Of a stretch of 64,000 nt of DNA, positions 48,965 through 57,928 are shown one piece after another; within the stretch, counting starts at the first letter, position 1, and the number at the start of each line of letters is the position of its first letter. The notes below the pieces were generated by a model. That model saw only the letters and a program-made list of their open reading frames with translations. It was not told the DNA's origin and did no database searches. Made by a program: the position numbers and the translations under genes. Origin of the DNA: Vibrio tasmaniensis. GTDB taxonomy: Bacteria > Pseudomonadota > Gammaproteobacteria > Enterobacterales > Vibrionaceae. The DNA lies in NCBI RefSeq assembly GCF_024347635.1, contig NZ_AP025510.1, positions 1 to 64,000 of the forward strand, written 5' to 3'.

Positions 48965-49400
48965 TCTATAGTCTTACTCGCAGCAATCCGGCTACTAAGT
49001 GTGCTCCATGCATCAAATCCATGATAGTGTGCTGTTATCCTTCAGCGTATTCCTTTCGTCGCCTTCCTAGCGGTGTCCTTGATCTTATCCTGATCTGCCA
49101 ACAATCCTCGTTAGCGCGCGTCACTTGTTCCTTGAGCGGTGTCCTTTACATCATCCTGATGTTCAGTCCTTTCCTCGTCCAGAGGTGTCCATTGTCTTTC
49201 CTTAGTAGCAACCATCCTAGTTACTATTGCGTCCATTCCATGTCCATTTCGCTATCCATGCCGATTATTCATCCTGAGTAATCGAATCTTCATCCTGAAG
49301 ATAACCAAGTCCTTGGCGTTTCCTGTTCCGTGTCAGCATCCTTCCGACACCATTCATATTACCGATTCCTTATTTATCAGCAATGGTGCATAAGCGAATT
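48935..49400 (-). ncRNA. csrB: CsrB-family regulatory sRNA
   Basis: On the minus strand this 465-nt non-coding stretch carries 19 AGGA motifs, many as CAGGATGA or AAGGACACC between short stems, for example ACATCAGGATGATGT. This is the hallmark of CsrB/CsrC RNAs, which titrate the translational regulator CsrA. It ends in a strong terminator (48934-48964), and an A/T-rich -10-like sequence (TTATATAG on the minus strand) sits near 49402-49410. Vibrio species carry several such RNAs controlled by VarS/VarA. The 5' end is approximate. No ORF across it is convincing. Confidence 0.87.
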
Positions 49401-49482
49401 TCTATATAATTATTTGAATGATAAATATACGTATCTTTTTATTTCAACTAGTTACGGTGTGTGGGTGACTAATTTCGTCATC

Positions 49483-49528
49483 AAATATCGATATTTACTC
49501 ACTGCCTTGTGAGAGATCTCGCACAAGG
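49483..49528. repeat. palindromes upstream of the CsrB-type sRNA
   Basis: Two inverted repeats sit between the sRNA promoter and the ggt stop. AAATATCGATATTT (49483-49496) is a perfect 14-bp palindrome. CCTTGTG-A-GAGATCTC-G-CACAAGG spans 49505-49528. They could be activator sites for the sRNA, and the second may be the ggt 3' hairpin, but it lacks a T tract on that strand. Confidence 0.45.
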
Positions 49529-49555
49529 CCGCGAGTAAAAAGGGAGGATTATTCC

Positions 49556-51313
49556 CTACTGACCAATAGCTGCACCTTCACGACGAGGGTCTGCAGCGCC
49601 TTCTAAACCATCTTTTGTGATGCGAATCGCGTGTAAACCAGAGTTAAGATCGCGAACGTTGACCTCAAATCCCATCTTTTCTAGCTCAGGTTTGAAGTTT
49701 TCCGCTGATGTTCCTTTTTCCAAATCTAAGGTACCGAAGCGGTTTAGGAAGTGTGGTTGATTGATGGCTTGCTGAATATCCATGTCCCATTGGGTATGAG
49801 CAATGATCGCTTGTGCCACATAACCTATGATACGGCTGCCTCCCGGAGAGCCAATTGCCATGTAAGGTTTATCGTCTTGCATGATGATGGTCGGTGCCAT
49901 TGAAGAGCGCGGACGCTTACCCGGTTCAAGTCGGTTGGCGATAGGCTTACCATCGTTATGGGTCTTGAATGAGAAGTCTGTTAGTTCGTTATTGAGTAGG
50001 AAACCTCTAACCATCAAGCGTGAACCAAAGGCATTCTCAATAGTGGTGGTCATCGACACGACATTGCCATCGCTATCAACAATATTGAAGTGGCTGGTGG
50101 ACGGCAATTCAATAGAAACATCTTGGCTTCTTTGCATTGCATGATCCCACGGTGGGGTGCCCGATGGCGCGCTGTCTAATGCCTTACCTGCGGTAATTAA
50201 CTGAGCACGTTCCTGCAAATAGTCAGTATTCACTAACCCTTGGGTTGGCATTGGCACGTAATCTTGGTCTGCCATGTACATACCACGGTCAGCAAAGGCT
50301 AGGCGAGAAGCGTCTGCTAACACTTGCCAAGATTTTGCGTCGTTCGGTCCCCATGATTTAAGATCAAACTGCTCGGTCATCGCGAGAATTTGTCCAACCG
50401 TCAATGCACCTGAACTTGGTGGCCCCATTCCACATACTTGATAGCTCTCATAAGCAGAACAAACCGGTTCACGTTGCTTGATGGAATACGCGTCGAAATC
50501 TTTCTGTGCCAATACACCCGGGTTACCTTTCGCGGTTTGCACGGTATTGATGATATCGGCAGAGATCTCACCCTGATAGAAGGCCTTAGCACCTTCCTTC
50601 GAGATAGCGTTTAACGTTGCCGCGTATTCTGGGTTTTTAAGTTGCGTGCCAGCGGTTTTCGGGCTGCCATCGGCATTGAAGAAGTAGGCTTTGGTGGTGG
50701 CAAAGCGGCTTAGACGTTCTTGGTCATTCTTAATCAAGGTGGCTAAACGTGGACTAATAGTAAAACCTTCTTCAGCCAGCTGAGCAATAGGCTTAATCAG
50801 TGACGCCCATTCGAGCTTGCCGTACTTCTGGTGAGTGTCCCACAGTAATTGCACTGTGCCTGGCGTGCCAACAGAATGACCGCCAACCACGGCATCATAG
50901 AATTTAAGCGGTTGGCCGTTTTCGTCTTGGAATAGACGTGGTGTGGCATCAAGCGGCGCGGTTTCACGGCCATCGTAGGTTTTGAGTTGCTTGTCCTTGC
51001 CATCAAAATAAACAAGGAACGCGCCGCCACCAATACCGGATGACTGAGGTTCCACTAAGCCAAGCATAAGTTGCACGGCAACCATGGCATCTATCGCGTT
51101 ACCACCACGAGCAAGCACATCAGCTCCAGCTTGTGTTGCTAATGGGTTGGCCGCGGTGACCATCCAATCGTTGGCTTTAATGAGCTGTTTGGTTTCTAAA
51201 CCACTACTTTGTTCGGGTGCGACAGAATCGGCAGCTTGATTTGCCCAACTGACGTGAGAGGCAAAAAGTAGGGTAGAAGTGGCGAGGGTTGTTAGTTTTG
51301 TTTTCCACTGCAT
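49556..51313 (-). CDS. ggt: gamma-glutamyltransferase
   Basis: This exported N-terminal nucleophile hydrolase cleaves and transfers the gamma-glutamyl group of glutathione. The 585-residue precursor has a signal peptide (TLATSTLLFASHVSWA), substrate-binding DGRETAP near 108, and the autocatalytic processing site before Thr405 in PSTSHFNIVDSDG. The small subunit has MTTTIENAFGS, RPRSSMAPTI and GSPGGSRI. Length and processing site are normal, so it should mature into large and small periplasmic subunits. Confidence 0.95.
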   Translation of the reverse strand: MQWKTKLTTLATSTLLFASHVSWANQAADSVAPEQSSGLETKQLIKANDWMVTAANPLATQAGADVLARGGNAIDAMVAVQLMLGLVEPQSSGIGGGAFLVYFDGKDKQLKTYDGRETAPLDATPRLFQDENGQPLKFYDAVVGGHSVGTPGTVQLLWDTHQKYGKLEWASLIKPIAQLAEEGFTISPRLATLIKNDQERLSRFATTKAYFFNADGSPKTAGTQLKNPEYAATLNAISKEGAKAFYQGEISADIINTVQTAKGNPGVLAQKDFDAYSIKQREPVCSAYESYQVCGMGPPSSGALTVGQILAMTEQFDLKSWGPNDAKSWQVLADASRLAFADRGMYMADQDYVPMPTQGLVNTDYLQERAQLITAGKALDSAPSGTPPWDHAMQRSQDVSIELPSTSHFNIVDSDGNVVSMTTTIENAFGSRLMVRGFLLNNELTDFSFKTHNDGKPIANRLEPGKRPRSSMAPTIIMQDDKPYMAIGSPGGSRIIGYVAQAIIAHTQWDMDIQQAINQPHFLNRFGTLDLEKGTSAENFKPELEKMGFEVNVRDLNSGLHAIRITKDGLEGAADPRREGAAIGQ

Positions 51314-51404
51314 GATCTTCTCCTTTTAATATGCAGAGCTAGATTGGCAGTGGAAAGATGAGATAGCCAGATTGTTGTTAACGAATTGTAATCTTGATTC
51401 GAAT

Positions 51405-52067
51405 TTAAGCGATTAAACCGGACAGCGACTGCCAAAGAATACTCACGCCAATAAGGCTGAATACCACGCCACATAAGCCATCGATGTATACTGTTGCTTC
51501 GCTGAGTTTCTTTTGTAATGCCTTGGTCGAAAGCATCCACGCCAGTAGTGAGAACCAAAATAGAGACAGACCAAACAGGATGATAAGCGCAAAGCCTTTA
51601 CCTGACAGAGACATGTCGGCAGGCACTAGGCTCGACATCAAGCTGATAAAGAACACCAAAGCCTTTGGGTTGAGAATATTGGTCGCAAACCCTTTCGAAA
51701 ATGCCTGACGCTTATTGGTCAGAATCAGATCGTTGGAATTGACGATATCGGCATCATCATCGTGGTTCTGAATGATTTGCCAGGTTGCTTTAAGTGCACC
51801 GTAGCCTAAGTACAGCAAGTAGCTACCGCCGGCTAGTTGGATAATGGCAAATAATGTCGGTTGTTGGTGGACTAGGTAACTGATTCCCGTCAGGCTTAGC
51901 AATGAGTGCAGCAAGATCCCGCAAGATAAACCAAGCGCAATGTACAAGCCTGTCTGGCGTCCGTGACGCGTCGCATTTTGCACGACTAACGCAAAATCAG
52001 GGCCGGGGCTCATCAAAGCGATGAAGTGGATAGAGGCTAGGGTGATCAGTATGGTGACTTCGTTCAT
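51405..52067 (-). CDS. LysE/RhtB-family amino-acid exporter
   Basis: The 220-residue, six-helix transporter has the family signature MSPGPDFALVVQNATRHGRQTG (residues about 19-40) and a central GFATNILNPKALVFF motif. Substrate is unknown but is usually an amino acid or homoserine-lactone-like compound. It lies 99 bp downstream of an AraC regulator on the same strand, a recurrent pairing that suggests control by it. Confidence 0.9.
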   Translation of the reverse strand: MNEVTILITLASIHFIALMSPGPDFALVVQNATRHGRQTGLYIALGLSCGILLHSLLSLTGISYLVHQQPTLFAIIQLAGGSYLLYLGYGALKATWQIIQNHDDDADIVNSNDLILTNKRQAFSKGFATNILNPKALVFFISLMSSLVPADMSLSGKGFALIILFGLSLFWFSLLAWMLSTKALQKKLSEATVYIDGLCGVVFSLIGVSILWQSLSGLIA

Positions 52068-52166
52068 CGTCAGTTCTCAATAACGTTGCCGCTATTTTTA
52101 AATAAGTAATCGTATTGAGCGTAGCTTACCGTGATTTGAAATCGAGCAATTGTAAATTATCAACAC

Positions 52167-52961
52167 TTAGTTGATTTGTGAGGGTGGTACGCCGAACGTG
52201 GTTTTGAAAGCCTTAGAGAAGTGTGCCTGATCATAGAAGCCTACTTGGTGCGCAACCTTAGTACCACATATCCCAGACTTAATCAGGCGCATGCTTTGTT
52301 CCATGCGTAAACGGCTCAGCCATGCATAAGGCGTAATACCCATTTTGTTTTTAAAATGGCGTTGGAATTGAGTCGTGGTGAGATCGCACAGTTCAGACAG
52401 CTGTTCGAGTCGTACGGGCTGGTCGAGGTTTGCCATCAAATAGTCTTTGAGTGTGTACATCGATTGGGTACCAAGCTGCACCTCTGTTTTCGATCCAAAT
52501 TGCGCGTAACGATCAACAATCGTCGAAAAACCTTCGAATGGTAGGCAATCTTGAGCAAGTTGGCTGATGTTTGGGTTGATGAGCAGTCCGTGTAGGTTAC
52601 GTAATTGTAAAAAGGTCGCTTGATCGGAGAGGATCAACTCGGAAAAGCTCAAATCGTGACCATTTTTACCGTGATCGGCAAGATCTTGAAACCATTGGGG
52701 AGAAACCGCAAACACACTGACTTGATAACCTGAATCGAGCTTGGAGTGCCCATCATGCAGTTCATCGGGTGGCATGATAACAACTTGGCCAGCACCAACA
52801 TTATGGCTCGTCCCTTTATAGACGAATTTCTGCTGTCCTTGGGTAATTAAGCCAATGTGAAAGTCCAAATGATAGTGGCGCTGAAAGGCAAACTCTTGGT
52901 ACTGAGCTTGTATCAGGCTGATATCTTCTGTGGGGGTAGAGTAATAGTGGACTTTATCCAT
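52167..52961 (-). CDS. AraC-family transcriptional regulator
   Basis: The 264-residue regulator has an N-terminal cupin sensing domain (RHYHLDFHIGLITQGQQKF, VIMPPDELHDG) and two C-terminal HTH motifs (VRLEQLSELCDLTTTQFQRHFK and GTKVAHQVGFYDQAHFSKAFK). I start at ATG 52961. An in-frame TTG at 52982 would add seven residues, but that stretch forms the 3' arm and T tract of the rarD terminator. It probably regulates the downstream LysE-type exporter. Confidence 0.9.
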   Translation of the reverse strand: MDKVHYYSTPTEDISLIQAQYQEFAFQRHYHLDFHIGLITQGQQKFVYKGTSHNVGAGQVVIMPPDELHDGHSKLDSGYQVSVFAVSPQWFQDLADHGKNGHDLSFSELILSDQATFLQLRNLHGLLINPNISQLAQDCLPFEGFSTIVDRYAQFGSKTEVQLGTQSMYTLKDYLMANLDQPVRLEQLSELCDLTTTQFQRHFKNKMGITPYAWLSRLRMEQSMRLIKSGICGTKVAHQVGFYDQAHFSKAFKTTFGVPPSQIN

Positions 52962-52965
52962 GGTA

Positions 52966-53006
52966 CAAAAAAGCTTGGTCAAATAGTCATCAATTCAACC
53001 AAGCTT
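52966..53006 (-). terminator. terminator of rarD
   Basis: On the minus strand AAGCTTGGT/ACCAAGCTT with an 18-nt loop, then T6. It lies 36 bp after the rarD stop and directly in front of the AraC start. Confidence 0.7.
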
Positions 53007-53041
53007 ATCTTCGTATTAAGGGATTGTCTTGTAAAAAACGA

Positions 53042-53956
53042 TCAGTGTGACTGCTTAGCGCGTTTGTTCTTCTTGTTGTTACGTAGGCCGTCAAAGCTGA
53101 AAATCACCAGAGCGCCCCAAATAAAGGCGAAGGTAATCGCTTTATCTGAAGTAAAGGCTTCACCGTAAATAAGGACCGCCAGTAAGAACATTAAGCTTGG
53201 GCCGATGTACTGGAAGAAACCGAGTGTCGATAGCTTCAAGCGGGTTGCTGCTCCAGTAAAACAAAGCAGTGGAACCGTGGTGATCACACCAGCTGCAACC
53301 AATAATAGATTGAGCTGCATTGGGTTCATCGAGAAATCTGACGTTGCACTGTCTGCGATAAACAATAAGTACGTTGCGGCGATAGGCAGCATCACCAGCG
53401 TCTCAATGAATAAGCCAGTTTGAGCTTCCAAGCTAACCTTTTTACGTAACAAGCCATAGAAGCCAAAGCTGAAGGCTAGGGCAATGGCAACGATCGGCAC
53501 AGAGCCAAATGCGATCAATTGAATTATCACGCCAATCGCAGCAAGACTAACGGCAAACCATTGGATCTTGCGTAAGCGTTCGCCAAGGAAGAACATCCCG
53601 AGTAACACGTTAATCAGCGGGTTGATGTAATAGCCTAAGCTGGCATCGAGCATGTGATTGGAATTCACCGCCCAAATAAAAATAAGCCAGTTGGCGCCCA
53701 CTAAAATCGAAGTGGCGACTAAATAGAGCATTTTTGGTTTAGAGGTCAGGGTATCTCGAACCTTACGCCAGCCACGACTCATGTGCAGTAGAAAAGCGAG
53801 TAGGAAAAAAGACCATACTACACGGTGGCTAAGAATCTCAAATGGGGATACTTCACTTAAAGATTTGAAATATATGGGAGCGATTCCCCACATGGTGTAA
53901 GCGGCAACGGCAAGCAAAACTCCCTGGCGCGTACGTTGTTGTTCTTCCTGTGTCAT
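53042..53956 (-). CDS. rarD: EamA-family transporter RarD
   Basis: The 304-residue, ten-helix membrane protein is of the RarD subgroup. It begins with GVLLAVAAYTMWGIAPIYFK and has HRVVWSFFLL, WAVNSNHMLDASLGYYINPL and FFLGERLRKIQW, all conserved in RarD (chloramphenicol-sensitive protein). Substrate is not known. It is divergent from recQ across 180 bp. Confidence 0.92.
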   Translation of the reverse strand: MTQEEQQRTRQGVLLAVAAYTMWGIAPIYFKSLSEVSPFEILSHRVVWSFFLLAFLLHMSRGWRKVRDTLTSKPKMLYLVATSILVGANWLIFIWAVNSNHMLDASLGYYINPLINVLLGMFFLGERLRKIQWFAVSLAAIGVIIQLIAFGSVPIVAIALAFSFGFYGLLRKKVSLEAQTGLFIETLVMLPIAATYLLFIADSATSDFSMNPMQLNLLLVAAGVITTVPLLCFTGAATRLKLSTLGFFQYIGPSLMFLLAVLIYGEAFTSDKAITFAFIWGALVIFSFDGLRNNKKNKRAKQSH

Positions 53957-54136
53957 GTAACTTTCTCTAGCACTGAGTGCTTATTAATAAGATTTATAAA
54001 GAGAGTTGGTCAGTATAGGAGCGTTAACCCTTTTCACCTAACAATTTGCGGTTTAATTCGCCAGCGTTCCCCTCTACAATGTGCGCCTTGCTTGCCAATG
54101 CTGCACGCTGACTTTATACCTTGATTAGGAACCACA

Positions 54137-55975
54137 ATGACCGCCACTCTGATTGCTGAGCAAACACCAACTCCCGCGAATGATGCGCAAGATATCTTAC
54201 AAGATGTCTTTGGTTATCAAAGCTTTCGTGATGGTCAGCAAGAGGTCATAGACCTAGCTGTTGAAGGCAAAGACAGCTTGGTGATTATGCCAACCGGTGG
54301 TGGTAAGTCTCTGTGTTACCAAATCCCGGCTTTAGTGCGTGATGGGCTGACTTTGGTTATCTCACCGCTCATTTCATTGATGAAAGACCAAGTTGACCAA
54401 TTGAAAGCTAATGGTGTGGCGGCTGAATGCATAAACTCATCGATGCCACGCGATCAACTGTTGAGCGTGTTCAACCGCATGAACTCAGGCCAATTGAAGA
54501 TGGTTTATGCTTCACCAGAGCGTGTGTTGATGCGTGATTTCATCGAGCGCTTACAAGGCTTACCGCTTTCGATGATTGCGGTGGATGAAGCACACTGTAT
54601 CTCTCAGTGGGGACACGATTTCCGCCCTGAGTATGCTTTGCTAGGTCAGCTTAAACAGTATTTCCCGCATGTGCCTTATATGGCGCTGACAGCAACCGCT
54701 GACGATGCGACGCGCAAAGATATTATCTCGCGTTTGCAGCTGGTGGAGCCGCACACGTACTTAGGCAGCTTCGATCGCCCTAACATTCGCTACAACCTGG
54801 TTGAAAAGCACAAACCCGTGTCTCAGGTGGTTCGCTACCTAGAAACGCAGAAAGGCAATTGCGGCATCATCTATTGTGGCAGCCGTAAGAAAGTGGAGAT
54901 GGTGACCGAGAAGCTGTGCAATAACGGTATTCGCGCAGCGGGTTACCATGCAGGCATGGACACCGACGAACGTGCTTACGTTCAAGAAGCCTTCCAACGT
55001 GATGATATTCAGATCGTTGTGGCGACTGTGGCGTTTGGTATGGGCATCAATAAACCCAATGTACGTTTTGTGGTGCACTTTGATATTCCACGTAACATCG
55101 AATCTTACTATCAAGAGACAGGCCGTGCAGGTCGTGATGGCTTACCTGCTGAAGCGATGATGTTGTTTGACCCGGCCGATATGGGTTGGCTGCGTCGTAT
55201 GCTGGATGAGAAAGAAGAAGGCCCGCAAAAACAAGTTGAGATGCACAAGCTGAACGCGATGAGTGCCTTTGCCGAAGCACAAACGTGTCGTCGTCAGGTG
55301 CTGCTCAACTACTTTGGCGAATATCGCGAGAAGCAATGTGGCAACTGCGATATCTGCTTAGACCCACCAAAACACTTTGATGCGACCCAAGAGGCACAGA
55401 AGGCGTTGTCTTGTGTGTACCGAGTTAATCAGTCGTTTGGTATGGGCTATGTGGTCGAAGTGATGCGCGGTATGCAGAACATCCGTGTACGCGATAATGG
55501 TCACGACAAGCTGTCTACTTACGGTATCGGCCGCGACCACAGCCATGATTACTGGATCAGTATCTTCCGTCAGTTAATTCACAAAGGCTTGCTGTTCCAG
55601 AACATTACTCGTAACTCAACATTACAGCTAACAGAAGAAGCGCGTCCGCTACTGCGTGGTGAGATGTCTTTGGAGTTGGCTGTACCTCGTTTAGATACCG
55701 CAGTGCGTAATGCTAAGTCCGATAAACTAAGCAGCAAGAATTACGATAAGAAGCTGTTTGCCAAACTGCGTAAGCTGCGTAAGTCGATTGCAGATGAAGA
55801 TGGTTTGCCACCTTATGTGGTATTCAGTGATGCGACGCTGATTGATATGGCTGAAATATTACCCACATCTTATGGCGAGATGCTGGCAGTCAATGGCGTT
55901 GGTCAGCGTAAACTTGATAAGTACGCAGACCCATTCTTAGATTTGATTCAAGAACACATCACCACACACGGCTAG
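54137..55975 (+). CDS. recQ: ATP-dependent DNA helicase RecQ
   Basis: This superfamily 2 3'-5' helicase of recombination and stalled-fork repair has 612 residues. Motifs: motif 0 [14 protein letters not shown], Walker [13 protein letters not shown] near 52, [17 protein letters not shown] near 149, [16 protein letters not shown] and [12 protein letters not shown]. The zinc-binding cysteines are in the EAQTCRRQ and [10 protein letters not shown] blocks. A winged helix and a C-terminal HRDC domain follow. Complete and normal. Confidence 0.97.
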   Translation: MTATLIAEQTPTPANDAQDILQDVFGYQSFRDGQQEVIDLAVEGKDSLVIMPTGGGKSLCYQIPALVRDGLTLVISPLISLMKDQVDQLKANGVAAECINSSMPRDQLLSVFNRMNSGQLKMVYASPERVLMRDFIERLQGLPLSMIAVDEAHCISQWGHDFRPEYALLGQLKQYFPHVPYMALTATADDATRKDIISRLQLVEPHTYLGSFDRPNIRYNLVEKHKPVSQVVRYLETQKGNCGIIYCGSRKKVEMVTEKLCNNGIRAAGYHAGMDTDERAYVQEAFQRDDIQIVVATVAFGMGINKPNVRFVVHFDIPRNIESYYQETGRAGRDGLPAEAMMLFDPADMGWLRRMLDEKEEGPQKQVEMHKLNAMSAFAEAQTCRRQVLLNYFGEYREKQCGNCDICLDPPKHFDATQEAQKALSCVYRVNQSFGMGYVVEVMRGMQNIRVRDNGHDKLSTYGIGRDHSHDYWISIFRQLIHKGLLFQNITRNSTLQLTEEARPLLRGEMSLELAVPRLDTAVRNAKSDKLSSKNYDKKLFAKLRKLRKSIADEDGLPPYVVFSDATLIDMAEILPTSYGEMLAVNGVGQRKLDKYADPFLDLIQEHITTHG

Positions 55976-56022
55976 CTTGCCAGAAACGACTAGCTTGTAA
56001 AAACGATTGGCTTATAGAAAAA
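55971..56022 (+). repeat. degenerate tandem repeats after recQ
   Basis: Three imperfect units of about 17-20 bp read GGCTAGCTTGCCAGAAACGA, CTAGCTTGTAAAAACGA and TTGGCTTATAGAAAAAG. They sit in the recQ to DUF3630 gap. Confidence 0.4.
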
Positions 56023-56041
56023 GAATAAGGTTGATAGGGAC

Positions 56042-56353
56042 ATGACAACACCAACAGAATTTGGCTTAAGAGAGTATTTGGCTGAGGAAGGGCGTTTATT
56101 GATTACGTCTCCAAGTTTTGATTTTGATTCTTATGAAGTGCTAGGTGAAAAGCTGGTGGCATTGCTGTCAGCTTCTGTTGTTGAAAAGCAATGGGACGCC
56201 GATATGCATTCTTGGTTGATTGATTTTGAAGATTGTCGAATGTTTTTAAAGTCTGAGCATTACAGCGAATCAATTTGGTTTGAGTCGTTAAACGCTGAAG
56301 AAAGCCGAGAAGAGTTCGATTATCTCGCGACGCTTTTCAAGCGTGGTTTCTAA
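56042..56353 (+). CDS. DUF3630-like small protein
   Basis: The 103-residue acidic cytosolic protein (MTTPTEFGLREYLAEEG...) has no membrane segment or known motif. It looks like the DUF3630 family found next to recQ in Vibrio and related genera, from memory rather than a search. Conserved-looking features are the WLIDFEDCRMFLKSEHYSES core and the SREEFDYLATLFKRG end. Function unknown. It follows recQ by 66 bp on the same strand and may share its transcript. Confidence 0.7.
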   Translation: MTTPTEFGLREYLAEEGRLLITSPSFDFDSYEVLGEKLVALLSASVVEKQWDADMHSWLIDFEDCRMFLKSEHYSESIWFESLNAEESREEFDYLATLFKRGF

Positions 56354-56414
56354 CTTTTAGCATGGCTTCTGAAACGTAGCTTCTAACCTGGCTTTTAAAA
56401 CTTGGCTTCTAACG
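56352..56414 (+). repeat. degenerate tandem repeats after DUF3630 gene
   Basis: Four imperfect units are built on TGGCTTCTAACxT (TAACTTTTAGCA, TGGCTTCTGAAACG, TAGCTTCTAACC, TGGCTTTTAAAACT, TGGCTTCTAACG). They resemble the repeats on the other side of the gene in containing GGCTT and AAAAC. Confidence 0.4.
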
Positions 56415-56579
56415 TCATTCATCAATAAAAGTGAGGATAAACGTTTGCGTTTGTTCTCACCGTTGCAGCCAATATTGATTAATGTATAATCGCCCGCCGC
56501 TCAATAGAGCAAATTATAGAAACATTTTTAATTCACATTATTGGTAAGAGCTTTCTTGGATTATTCGAAGAAATGACTC

Positions 56580-56617
56580 GATTTGGGTTCCCTCACCCCC
56601 AAACCAAACTAAAAAGG
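56580..56617 (+). promoter_or_regulatory. preQ1-I riboswitch before yhhQ
   Basis: Helix TTTGGG (56582-56587)/CCCAAA (56598-56603) with the 10-nt loop TTCCCTCACC, followed by the A-rich tail CCAAACTAAAAAGG. This matches the small H-type pseudoknot architecture of preQ1-I aptamers. The AGG of the tail is the ribosome binding site, seven bases from the ATG, and can pair with CCT of the loop, so ligand binding would block translation. The downstream gene imports queuosine precursors, which fits. Confidence 0.8.
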
Positions 56618-56623
56618 TACAGC

Positions 56624-57295
56624 ATGAGTAACTTTACCCCTGCGCAACAGCGCAAAGCCCTAGCACTATTAGTTTTGTTCCATTTGATCATTATTGCATC
56701 AAGCAATTATTTGGTTCAGCTCCCTTTTACCGTCTTCGGTATGCACACCACTTGGGGTGCTTTCACTTTCCCGTTTATCTTCTTAGCGACCGACCTGACC
56801 GTACGCATCTTTGGCGCGCAGCTTGCTCGTAAAATCATTTTCTTAGTGATGTTGCCAGCACTGGCCGTTTCTTATTTATTGTCTGTGGTGTTTTTTGAAG
56901 GTTCATTCCAAGGCTTTAGCCAACTAGGCGAGTTCAACCTGTTTGTTGCACGCATCGCAGCAGCAAGCTTCATGGCTTATTTGCTTGGTCAGATCTTGGA
57001 TGTGCATGTGTTCAACCGCTTACGCCAAATGAAGCAATGGTGGGTTGCGCCAACGTGTTCAACGTTATTCGGGAATGCCATTGATACCATCGCGTTCTTT
57101 GCGATTGCTTTCTACCAAAGCCCAGATCCATTCATGGCTGAGCACTGGACTGAAATTGCGTTGGTTGATTACGGATTCAAACTCATCATCAGCTTAGGTC
57201 TGTTTGTTCCAATGTACGGTGTGCTTCTAAATTACGTAGTTAAGAAGTTAACAGCAGTGAACCCTGACTTTAAAGCGACAGGTGTGAACGCTTAA
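56624..57295 (+). CDS. yhhQ: queuosine precursor transporter YhhQ
   Basis: The 223-residue, six-helix membrane protein belongs to the vitamin-uptake-like YhhQ/DUF165 family, importing preQ0/preQ1 for queuosine tRNA modification. Typical are the TDLTVRIFGAQLARKIIF block near 65 and NAIDTIAFFAIAFY near 145. I start at ATG 56624 after AAAAAGG. The 17 extra in-frame codons upstream coincide with the riboswitch. Confidence 0.93.
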   Translation: MSNFTPAQQRKALALLVLFHLIIIASSNYLVQLPFTVFGMHTTWGAFTFPFIFLATDLTVRIFGAQLARKIIFLVMLPALAVSYLLSVVFFEGSFQGFSQLGEFNLFVARIAAASFMAYLLGQILDVHVFNRLRQMKQWWVAPTCSTLFGNAIDTIAFFAIAFYQSPDPFMAEHWTEIALVDYGFKLIISLGLFVPMYGVLLNYVVKKLTAVNPDFKATGVNA

Positions 57296-57334
57296 GTTTG
57301 AGACTTGTAACGCAAAGCATTAATGCAGCGATAA

Positions 57335-57372
57335 GAAAAAGGCCAAGTTAGTTTACTAACTTGGCCTTTTTT
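57335..57372 (+). terminator. terminator after yhhQ
   Basis: AAAAAGGCCAAGTTAGT/ACTAACTTGGCCTTTTT with a 2-nt centre, then T tract. It ends 8 bp before the IS3 element. Confidence 0.9.
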
Positions 57373-57419
57373 AATTTCTTGTCCCGTCCTGAAATGTGTT
57401 TACACATTGAGGACGAATT

Positions 57420-57824
57420 ATGACTACTTCAAATAGTACCTATGTTAAGCGCACTCAGCGTGATTACACACTAGGCTTTAAATTACAGATTGTCGCTGCT
57501 GTAGAAAGAGGCGATATGACATATAAACAAGCCCAAACCATTTATGGTATCCAAGGCCGCTCAACCGTTTTAACCTGGCTTCGAAAGCACGGTAAGATGG
57601 ATTGGGCGCAAAATCCAAGGATGAATGCCATGCACCAATCACCTAAGCCTAAAGAATCACCTGCACAGAAAATAAAACGTCTTGAGAAAGAGTTAGAAGA
57701 CGAAAAAATCAAGAATCTCTTTTTAAATAGAGTGGTTGATATTCTTGATGCTGAGCACGGAACCAGTCTCAGAAAAAAGTATCTAGCCAAGGAGCAAGAA
57801 GCCTTCAAAAACAGGAAGGAATAA
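57420..57824 (+). CDS. IS3-family OrfA
   Basis: The 134-residue DNA-binding subunit has an HTH (YTLGFKLQIVAAVERGDMTYKQAQTIYGI, then STVLTWLRKHGKM) and a leucine-zipper-like coiled coil (IKRLEKELEDEKIKNLFLNRVV). This is the standard OrfA layout. It ends at 57824 while the -1 frame stays open from about 57800, allowing an OrfAB fusion. Confidence 0.9.
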   Translation: MTTSNSTYVKRTQRDYTLGFKLQIVAAVERGDMTYKQAQTIYGIQGRSTVLTWLRKHGKMDWAQNPRMNAMHQSPKPKESPAQKIKRLEKELEDEKIKNLFLNRVVDILDAEHGTSLRKKYLAKEQEAFKNRKE

Positions 57825-57928
57825 GTTTAGTTCGAATATGTAAGCTATGCGGTATAACGAGGCAGAGTGTTTATCAACGAGAGAAGCGAATTCATCATCG
57901 TCAGTTAGAGCTTAAACCGATTAAAAAA

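Noticed and set aside
48922..49281. 119-codon plus-strand ORF in the tpx-ggt gap
   Set aside because: It is antisense to the CsrB-type sRNA, begins at its terminator, and has no family resemblance or ribosome binding site.
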